5,130 bases of DNA from Bacillota bacterium. GTDB lineage: Bacteria; Bacillota; Clostridia; Peptostreptococcales; Anaerovoracaceae. Below the pieces are notes generated by a model. The model searched no databases. It had not been told where the DNA came from and worked only from the letters and a program-made list of their open reading frames with translations. Shown piece after piece: positions 1 through 4,492 of the stretch (its first letter is position 1; each line of letters begins with the position of its first letter). The DNA is taken from the NCBI GenBank assembly GCA_017619905.1, contig JAFZRK010000002.1:1-5130 (forward strand). Direction: 5' to 3'. The translations under genes and the position numbers were made by a program.

Positions 1-1073
1 ATCTTGTAAGTGGGGGGCACCTGCATGGCGGAAGAGGCGACTATGGCGTCCAGCTCCCTTGCGGAGACCTTTTCCTTCTTGGCGGCTATGGTCTTGAAGC
101 GTTCGTAGACCTTCACCTTGTCGTCTTCGGACAGGTCGTAGCCCAACACCTCGACTTCCTTTACGATGGCGCTTATGTCGTCGCTCTCGGTGTAGAAGCG
201 GCCTTCGGAATTGTCCTGCACGCCGGTCTCGAAGGGGGATGTCTTGCTCCTGGTAGCCGTGAACATGTGCTCTATCTGATCGCATACGCGGTCCATCTCC
301 ACGGTCCTTATGCTGCAGGACAGACCCAGCCCGCTGCCGCGGCGGCTGATTATGTTTGCGATGTTCCTGAGGGAAGCAGTCTCGCTTCCGAAAACGCAGG
401 TCTTGGCTTCCGTGGCGCCGGTTCTGAGCGCGGATACGGTGCATGCGTCTGCTACCGCCAGCGCGTTGCTGCTGTACACTCCGAGGATGACTCCGTGAGC
501 GGCGGAGCTGTTGGCGTTCTCCATGATGTCTCTCGTGAAATCCGCGAACTCATCCGGCAGGAAGGTGCCTTCGCTGTCGCAGAGGGTGATGGCTGCGGCG
601 CCTGCCTCGGCGGCGGCCTCTATCATCTCGTAGAGGAAGCCCCTGTCCGCGCGTGCGGCGTCTTCGGCAAAGAACTCCACGTCCTGAGTAAGCGACTTCG
701 CGTAGAAGATGGCGTCCGCCACGGTCTCCTTAAGCTGTTCCGGGCTTATGTGGTAGATGTATTCCATCTGCACCAGGCTTACGGGCGCGGCTATCTGGAC
801 GCGCGGGCTCTTAGCGTTCTTAAGGGCGTCCCAGGCAAGATCTATGCTGTCCTTGTCCGGCGCGCACTGCACGGAAATGGTGCTGCCGGCAACTAAGTCC
901 GCCAGCGTTTTGATATATAAACTGTCCGCTTTTTCGTTCTTGATAGGAGGAAGCTCGATAACGTCGGCCTGAAGTCGGTCCAAAAGCTTGGCAAGTTCCA
1001 GTTTTTCCTTGAAAGTGAGTATCTCCGAGTTCTTCTGCTTAAGCGTTACGTCGCTGATCCTGATGTTGTTCAT
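1..1073 (-). CDS. LeuA-like (DRE-TIM superfamily) protein lacking catalytic residues, partial at 3' end
   Basis: 357 codons are visible; the C-terminus lies beyond the left edge. The fold is that of 2-isopropylmalate/homocitrate synthases: an N-terminal strand and helix (residues 4-40, with EKLELAKLLDRL and DVIE), a middle part with DVEFFAED (131-138) and an AGAAAITLCDSEG strand (157-169, matching AGATTINIPDTVG of LeuA), and then the helical subdomain (about 295-345, with LGYDLSEDD and FKTIAAKKEKVS). MQVPPTYK at the edge probably opens the C-terminal regulatory domain. The active site is gone: TLRDGEQ reads TLKQKNS (10-16), HxHND reads GVYSS (198-202), the GERAGN Asn is Thr232, and the catalytic SGIHQDG His is Gln286. 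It therefore probably does not condense acetyl-CoA with a keto acid; a regulatory or binding role is inference. The start at 1073 has GGAG (1082-1085) 8 nt upstream, and an in-frame stop lies further upstream near 1123. The reading frame is intact, so it is not simple decay. Family is confident; function is unknown. Confidence 0.9.
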   Translation of the reverse strand, partial: MNNIRISDVTLKQKNSEILTFKEKLELAKLLDRLQADVIELPPIKNEKADSLYIKTLADLVAGSTISVQCAPDKDSIDLAWDALKNAKSPRVQIAAPVSLVQMEYIYHISPEQLKETVADAIFYAKSLTQDVEFFAEDAARADRGFLYEMIEAAAEAGAAAITLCDSEGTFLPDEFADFTRDIMENANSSAAHGVILGVYSSNALAVADACTVSALRTGATEAKTCVFGSETASLRNIANIISRRGSGLGLSCSIRTVEMDRVCDQIEHMFTATRSKTSPFETGVQDNSEGRFYTESDDISAIVKEVEVLGYDLSEDDKVKVYERFKTIAAKKEKVSARELDAIVASSAMQVPPTYK

Positions 1074-1153
1074 AGCGTGTTCTCCGTTGAAATTACTGAG
1101 TTTTCCGCCAGCTGCGCCAGTCTATCCGGAAGGAGAGGGGGCTCTGCGGGCAT
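1070..1153 (-). CDS. Possible leaderless 27-codon upstream ORF
   Basis: An ATG at 1153 opens a 27-codon frame (beginning MPAEPPLLPDRLAQLAENS) whose TGA overlaps the ATG of the LeuA-like gene in the form ATGA. The predicted transcription start, about 7 nt after the -10 box, falls near 1156, so the ATG would lie within a few bases of the 5' end and have no Shine-Dalgarno site. Five of the 27 codons are Leu, but they are not clustered as in a classical leu attenuator, and I see no terminator/antiterminator pair. The frame could be translated and coupled to the downstream gene, or it may be chance. Confidence 0.25.
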   Translation of the reverse strand: MPAEPPLLPDRLAQLAENSVISTENTL

Positions 1154-1162
1154 ATTAAAAGA

Positions 1163-1191
1163 AATATACTCCAGCCGGCGTCAAATGTCAA
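1163..1191 (-). promoter_or_regulatory. SigA-type promoter of the LeuA-like gene
   Basis: Read on the minus strand, TTGACA (1191-1186, perfect -35) is followed by a 17-nt spacer and TATATT (1168-1163, 5/6 match to -10). Transcription should start near 1156, giving a leader of about 80 nt. The AT-rich stretch just upstream of the -35 (about 1198-1236) could serve as an UP element. The promoter looks strong, which argues that the apparent pseudoenzyme downstream is expressed. Confidence 0.85.
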
Positions 1192-1200
1192 GTGCTTTTG

Positions 1201-1229
1201 TTTTTGAGCAATAGTTTTTTGTTCAAAAA
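1201..1229. repeat. Imperfect 10-bp inverted repeat, candidate operator
   Basis: TTTTTGAGCA (1201-1210) and TGTTCAAAAA (1220-1229) are inverted copies with one mismatch and a 9-nt spacer. The repeat starts 9 nt upstream of the -35 of the left gene and about 85 nt upstream of the -35 of the right gene. The symmetry and position fit a dimeric activator or repressor of the LeuA-like gene. The arms are AT-rich, so an UP element or chance symmetry is possible. Confidence 0.45.
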
Positions 1230-1313
1230 ATTGTTATCCAGCCACAAAGAGCACTTTGGTTCTCATGGGATATCAGGGAGTACTTTAAGGGCGGTCCCGG
1301 AAAGTTGCTGCTG

Positions 1314-1342
1314 TGGAAAAGTCCTGCGTGTTTTGGTATAAT
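1314..1342 (+). promoter_or_regulatory. Extended -10 promoter of the peptidase gene
   Basis: TGGTATAAT (1334-1342) combines a perfect -10 with the TGn extension. TGGAAA (1314-1319) is a 4/6 match to the -35 at 17-nt spacing. Transcription would begin near 1349, leaving a leader of about 36 nt before the ATG at 1385. This rules out the upstream in-frame GTG at 1313, which precedes the transcript start. Confidence 0.75.
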
Positions 1343-1375
1343 AGCTTAAGTCAGGCGCGGCAGTCTTTCGCGCAC

Positions 1376-1380
1376 GGAGG
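1376..1380 (+). promoter_or_regulatory. Ribosome binding site fixing the start at 1385
   Basis: GGAGG ends 4 nt before ATG 1385. The alternative GTG at 1313 lacks such a site and would place 24 extra soluble residues before the membrane helix. Confidence 0.8.
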
Positions 1381-1384
1381 AAAC

Positions 1385-2599
1385 ATGAGCATTGATACAA
1401 TTATCGGTCTGGTCAGCTTGGCGGTAGCCGTGCTGGTCTTCGTCATCACAGAACTCGAGAACAAAAAAGCAACGCAGGAGCAGACGCGAGTGCAGAACGT
1501 GCGGGCAACGCTCACGGACTTCTCGAACCTGCGCCACTATTATCAGTCGGACATGGCTCAGCTGGCGACAAAGCCGGAGGACGAGCAGTACCTTGTGATC
1601 CGCGACTACCTGCGGGATCTGGAGCGTTTTACCGTGGGCTGCAACATGGACGCCTACGACCTTGGCGTCGTCAACAACATGAGCGGCGGAACGCTGGTCA
1701 ACCATTACAGAAAGTATTTCAGAAAGTTCATAGAGAACGCCAGACGCAACGTGGCGCTTACGTCCGCGGTAAAGCCGGAGGCGCTGTACTCGGAGTTCGA
1801 GCAGATGATGAAGAAGCTCTTTGAACTGCGCGGCGAGACCTTCATCCCCGTGGAGATGATACCGGAGGACGAGCGCGTGCTGGAGCGTTTTCTGGACATG
1901 CCAGTCTCTTCTCCGGACAGGATATTCGAGATCTTCGGAAAACTTGACGGAGCAGTGGAAAAGAAGGGCGATGGAAAGCAGAGATACCTCTACGTACCCG
2001 GGACCCGCAAGGACCGCTGCCTGCTGCTGGCGCATGCGGACACGTTCTTCGATACTGCTTACGGCTACGCTCCGATGGAGCATGAAGTGATCCGCGGCGA
2101 GGGCCGCTATTACGGAAACAGCGATCTTTGCTCCATGGGCGCGGACGACAGATGCGGCTGCGCCATGCTGTGGCTCCTCAGGAAGAGCGGTCACTCGCTG
2201 CTTATACTGGACGGCGAGGAGCACGGGCAGGTAGGCGCCAACTTCCTGAAGGACAGCGATCCGGAGCTCATGGACGAGATCAACGCCCACAGTTTCATGC
2301 TGCAGCTGGACCGCAGGAACAGTTCGGACTACAGGGTCTACGACCTGCCGGTAACTGACGAGTTCAGAAAATATGTGGAGGCGGAGACGGGCTACGCGCT
2401 TGCGGAAGGCAAGGGCCGCACGGACATAATCCCGCTGTGCAGGGACACCTGCGCCGTAAACCTGAGCGTCGGCTACTACAACGAGCACACGCCGCAGGAA
2501 TACGTTACGATAGACGAGTGGAAGCACACGCTGGAACTCGTTCGTAAAATGCTGGCTAAAGAGTTAAAGCAATACCGGACTAAGGCGCCGGAGGTATAG
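1385..2599 (+). CDS. Membrane-anchored DUF4760-like / M28-like zinc metallopeptidase fusion
   Basis: The product has 404 residues. Residues 5-22 form one transmembrane helix; Asp lies before it and Lys27-Lys28 after it, so the bulk is predicted to be cytoplasmic. Residues about 30-150 are helical, with a DLERFTVGCNMDAYDLGVV stretch (78-96) resembling DUF4760-type proteins. Residues about 195-395 are a co-catalytic zinc peptidase of the M28/M20/M42 fold: AHAD (H217, D219), GADDRCG (D254/D255), DGEEHGQVGA (E278 as general base, E279 as ligand), QLDRR (D309) and GYYNEHTPQE (H368). All five ligands and both catalytic acids appear present, so it is probably active. A conserved-looking TDIIPLCRDTCAVNLS stretch (346-361) precedes the last ligand. 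The substrate is unknown; aminopeptidase, carboxypeptidase or amidohydrolase activity are all possible. It stands alone with its own promoter and terminator. The DUF4760 assignment is weaker than the peptidase call. Confidence 0.88.
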   Translation: MSIDTIIGLVSLAVAVLVFVITELENKKATQEQTRVQNVRATLTDFSNLRHYYQSDMAQLATKPEDEQYLVIRDYLRDLERFTVGCNMDAYDLGVVNNMSGGTLVNHYRKYFRKFIENARRNVALTSAVKPEALYSEFEQMMKKLFELRGETFIPVEMIPEDERVLERFLDMPVSSPDRIFEIFGKLDGAVEKKGDGKQRYLYVPGTRKDRCLLLAHADTFFDTAYGYAPMEHEVIRGEGRYYGNSDLCSMGADDRCGCAMLWLLRKSGHSLLILDGEEHGQVGANFLKDSDPELMDEINAHSFMLQLDRRNSSDYRVYDLPVTDEFRKYVEAETGYALAEGKGRTDIIPLCRDTCAVNLSVGYYNEHTPQEYVTIDEWKHTLELVRKMLAKELKQYRTKAPEV

Positions 2600-2628
2600 A
2601 GCGTCCGGTCGTGTTGACATGTGAATAT

Positions 2629-2656
2629 AAAACTGCAGGATGCCCTGCAGTTTTTT
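2629..2656. terminator. Bidirectional rho-independent terminator
   Basis: A perfect 11-bp stem (AAAACTGCAGG, 2629-2639, pairing with 2644-2654) closes a 4-nt loop. T6 (2651-2656) follows on the plus strand and TTTTATAT on the minus strand. It sits between convergent genes, 29 nt after the peptidase stop and 39 nt after the deacetylase stop, and should terminate both. Confidence 0.92.
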
Positions 2657-2695
2657 GATGCGTATAGTTGTTTATCGTGGGCTTCGCGAACCGTG

Positions 2696-4393
2696 TCAGC
2701 GCTTGTTCTTTCTGCGGAGGTCCTTCTCCGACACCTGGCCGTGCCTGCGGTCCGCGGCCTTTTTCTTGCGGCTCGCCGCAAACTTGTATCCCCCGAACAC
2801 CGCAGCAACGATCACCACAGCCATGACACCGCCGGTTATGAATTCCTGCTGTTTGCGTTTCTTTTCGGCTGCTTCGGCTTCTTCCTTTTCCTTTCGGGCG
2901 CGTGCTTCCTCTTCCTGACGCTGCCGTTCTTCTTCCTCGGCGCGTTTTCTGGCTTCCTCTTCCTGGCGCCTGCGCTCTTCCTCCTCGGCTTCTCTGCGCT
3001 GTCCGGAGTAGGTCTGGCTTATGTTCTCCATGAAGTCGCCGGGCTTGCCCTGAGAGTTGAGAGTGTCTTCCCCGACAGAAGTATAGTAGAGCCCGTAATA
3101 GCAGGGCGAGTAGTCTACTATCTCCGAAGCTTTGGTTATTGGTTTGGCGTCCGTTCCGTAGATCCACCTTACGAACCAGGAGTCGTGCTGCGAGATGTGA
3201 TACCTGAAGCCATTCTGAGTCATCTCAAAGGGCGTCTTGCCGCCCAAGCTCTCCAGCGGAGTGTCCCAGTCCATGGTCACCTGGTTCTTTCTGTATGAGT
3301 GTATGTAGACCTTCTGCGGCTGCCACACGCCGTATTCGGCCGCGCTCTCCGGGTATTTTTCCGGGTCCGCGGCGTACACCACGGCGTCCGTTGCGACATC
3401 CGCGCAGATGACGTGGGCAGGGTGGCCGTATTCGCCGTCGAAGTCGTGCGTCACCACCACAAGCGGCTTGAACTTTCTGAACACCTCCACCGCGAAGCGC
3501 CTGAAATCGTCCATGTGGTAACCGTAATAGTTGAACGTGCTCAGGATGTTCTGCACCGCCTCTGCTTTGGTCTTGCCCTCCGCGTAGGCGTCCGGGAACT
3601 CGGACATGTAAGGATAGTGCGTCACGCCCACAGCCCACAGACCGTTGAGCTGCTCGTGCTGTCTTTCGTGCTCGAACACGCGCATCTTCTTATGGAAATG
3701 CTGGATGAAGTAAACGACCTGAACGTCCAGCTTCTTTTCGTTTACATAGTAGGGGAGAACGCCCGCGAAGAACAGCTGCTCATCGTCGGAATGCGTGGAG
3801 AGAAGCAGCAGATCCGCCTTTTCGTACATCGGCTCCCATTTCTGCACCCAGTCCGGAGCTTCGCCGGTGAACGCCCAGATGTTCGCTATCTGAGTGCCTT
3901 CCGGAAATCTGAGCTCTATGCTTCCCGGCTTGTATCCGTAGAGCGACTCCAGGTCCTGATACTCGTGCAGGTAGCCGTTTCCGCCGCAGGTCTTATGAGT
4001 GTCTTCCTGTCCGGCGCTGCTGAAGCAGTCAACTATGGTCCAGTTTTCTTCCGGCAGCCAGTCGAATTCTATGTATACGCTGCTTATTCCTTGTTTGCAG
4101 CTGAGCGACACGTAAGCGCCTTCCTGGGCTCTCGCGAAGGTCTCGTAGATGCCGTCCTTGAAAATGTCCACGGTGAACTCGCCGCCGAAGAAATCGCCTT
4201 CGGAGGTCTCGCTGCGGTCCTCGAAGTTGAACGCGTCCATCCTGATCTGCTGGTCCCATTCCTTTATGTCGGTCGGAGCCCATTTGTCTTCGTCCGCGTC
4301 TTGGGCGCACGCAAAGCTGAACGCGGGGAGTATCGCCAGCAAGGCCATCAGGAAGACCGCAATTATTCTATTGAGCGGAACTTTTTTTGCCAT
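2696..4393 (-). CDS. Secreted, membrane-tethered PIG-L/LmbE-family deacetylase with coiled-coil stalk
   Basis: The product has 565 residues. Residues 1-30 are a signal peptide: basic n-region, hydrophobic core 10-28, and an ACA|QD type I cleavage site. Residues about 40-180 look like a beta-rich domain, perhaps discoidin-like or carbohydrate-binding (KDGIYETFA, SSVYIEFD, YLHEYQDLE). Residues about 190-400 are a PIG-L deacetylase: LLLLSTHSDDE (H201 and D204 zinc ligands, D203 general base) and THDFDGEYGHPAH (316-327; H324, H327 third ligand). The usual GHPDH Asp is Ala326. The family removes N-acetyl groups, typically from GlcNAc-type sugars, with zinc. Residues 466-517 are a Glu/Arg/Lys-rich coiled coil, 518-540 a transmembrane helix, and 541-565 a basic cytoplasmic tail. 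The inferred topology puts the enzyme outside the membrane on a stalk, acting on a cell-surface or environmental glycan. Start 4393 was chosen for its GGAG site; upstream in-frame ATGs at 4420 and 4480 lack one. It has its own promoter and diverges from feoAB. Confidence 0.9.
   Translation of the reverse strand: MAKKVPLNRIIAVFLMALLAILPAFSFACAQDADEDKWAPTDIKEWDQQIRMDAFNFEDRSETSEGDFFGGEFTVDIFKDGIYETFARAQEGAYVSLSCKQGISSVYIEFDWLPEENWTIVDCFSSAGQEDTHKTCGGNGYLHEYQDLESLYGYKPGSIELRFPEGTQIANIWAFTGEAPDWVQKWEPMYEKADLLLLSTHSDDEQLFFAGVLPYYVNEKKLDVQVVYFIQHFHKKMRVFEHERQHEQLNGLWAVGVTHYPYMSEFPDAYAEGKTKAEAVQNILSTFNYYGYHMDDFRRFAVEVFRKFKPLVVVTHDFDGEYGHPAHVICADVATDAVVYAADPEKYPESAAEYGVWQPQKVYIHSYRKNQVTMDWDTPLESLGGKTPFEMTQNGFRYHISQHDSWFVRWIYGTDAKPITKASEIVDYSPCYYGLYYTSVGEDTLNSQGKPGDFMENISQTYSGQRREAEEEERRRQEEEARKRAEEEERQRQEEEARARKEKEEAEAAEKKRKQQEFITGGVMAVVIVAAVFGGYKFAASRKKKAADRRHGQVSEKDLRRKNKR
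2879..2974 (-). repeat. Two-copy 48-bp tandem repeat coding for the stalk
   Basis: Residues 474-489 and 490-505 of the deacetylase are 16-residue near-copies sharing RQEEEAR. At the DNA level, the plus-strand segment GCTTCCTCTTCCTG occurs at 2904-2917 and again at 2952-2965, exactly 48 bp apart. This suggests the stalk grew by in-frame duplication. The copies have diverged, so the event is not very recent. Confidence 0.75.
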
Positions 4394-4400
4394 TCGCTCG

Positions 4401-4404
4401 CTCC
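4401..4404 (-). promoter_or_regulatory. Ribosome binding site fixing the deacetylase start at 4393
   Basis: Minus-strand GGAG lies 7 nt before ATG 4393. The next upstream in-frame ATG (4420) is preceded only by AT-rich sequence. The choice also places the basic n-region of the signal peptide directly at the N-terminus. Confidence 0.8.
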
Positions 4405-4407
4405 GTA

Positions 4408-4441
4408 ATGAAACATTCATAAAATAGTGATAAAATATAAT
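4408..4441 (+). promoter_or_regulatory. Candidate feoAB promoter (two possible -10 boxes)
   Basis: Option one is ATGAAA (4408-4413, 4/6), a 17-nt spacer and TAAAAT (4431-4436, 5/6), with a TGn extension at 4428-4430. Option two is a perfect TATAAT (4436-4441) without a convincing -35. Either gives a leader of about 45-50 nt that carries the palindrome at 4451-4475. The AAGAGG ribosome binding site (4482-4487) lies 5 nt before ATG 4493. Confidence 0.6.
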
Positions 4442-4465
4442 ACAACATTTTGAGCGGATAATCAA
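4437..4465 (-). promoter_or_regulatory. Promoter of the PIG-L deacetylase gene
   Basis: On the minus strand, TTGATT (4465-4460, 4/6) is followed by a 17-nt spacer and TATTAT (4442-4437, 5/6). The -10 overlaps the candidate feoAB -10 on the opposite strand, and the -35 falls inside the spacer of the palindrome at 4451-4475. Confidence 0.65.
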
Positions 4466-4475
4466 TTTCCGCTCA
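4451..4475. repeat. Perfect 8-bp palindrome, candidate shared operator
   Basis: TGAGCGGA (4451-4458) and TCCGCTCA (4468-4475) are perfect inverted copies separated by 9 nt. The site covers the deacetylase -35 and lies just downstream of the likely feoAB start, so a bound regulator could block both promoters. In feoAB mRNA it could instead form a stem-loop ending 17 nt before the AUG. The inner GATAATcAATTTC (4457-4469) is a partial match to a Fur 6-1-6 box, with 4 of 6 symmetric positions in the second half. Confidence 0.55.
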
Positions 4476-4492
4476 GTCACAAAGAGGCAAGT

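Larger units (their letters stand above)
1074..1384. other. Divergent intergenic region
   Basis: This 311-base gap separates the left-firing LeuA-like gene from the right-firing peptidase gene. It contains both promoters, an AT-rich stretch (1198-1236) that holds an inverted repeat, and the possible upstream ORF. The part from about 1240 to 1312 shows only a weak 5-bp hairpin (CAAAG-agca-CTTTG, near 1245-1258) and tiny ORFs without ribosome binding sites. I see no tRNA, T-box or riboswitch fold. Confidence 0.8.

Noticed and set aside
267..896. 209-codon plus-strand frame
   Set aside because: It is antisense to the LeuA-like gene, whose continuous minus-strand frame clearly follows the LeuA fold.
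1185..1214. Short plus-strand ORF (9 codons) in the divergent intergenic region
   Set aside because: It has no ribosome binding site and overlaps the -35 of the left-firing promoter.
1346..2527. 393-codon open frame on the minus strand, antisense to the peptidase gene
   Set aside because: It is a shadow of codon bias in the plus-strand gene. The plus frame carries complete zinc-peptidase motifs, a promoter, a ribosome binding site and a terminator; the antisense product resembles no family I recognise.
2834..2842. TG-containing EFITGG before the C-terminal helix, read as a sortase signal
   Set aside because: The Leu-Pro of LPXTG is absent and the 25-residue basic tail is longer than usual for sorting signals, so a plain transmembrane anchor is more likely.
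2621..3298. Plus-strand frame with long hydrophobic, Phe/Leu-rich runs resembling membrane segments
   Set aside because: The hydrophobic runs are the antisense reading of Glu/Lys codons in the coiled-coil stalk, and the frame begins inside the terminator.
4304..4324. Cys29 of the deacetylase as a lipoprotein lipobox
   Set aside because: The residues before it are S-F-A, which do not fit the [LVI][ASTVI][GAS]C pattern; an ACA|QD type I site fits better.
3299..4408. 369-codon open frame on the plus strand, antisense to the deacetylase
   Set aside because: The minus-strand gene has a signal peptide, PIG-L motifs and an anchor. The plus frame lacks recognisable domains and a ribosome binding site.
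4451..4469. Near match to the E. coli lac operator (GAGCGGATAA...CAATTTC, with one extra T)
   Set aside because: The symmetric half-sites differ: here the partner of TGAGCGGA is TCCGCTCA at 9-nt spacing, whereas lacO1 pairs TTGTGAGC-type arms. The flanks are native clostridial-type genes with no vector or lacZ sequence. Coincidence is the simplest reading, though the match is striking.
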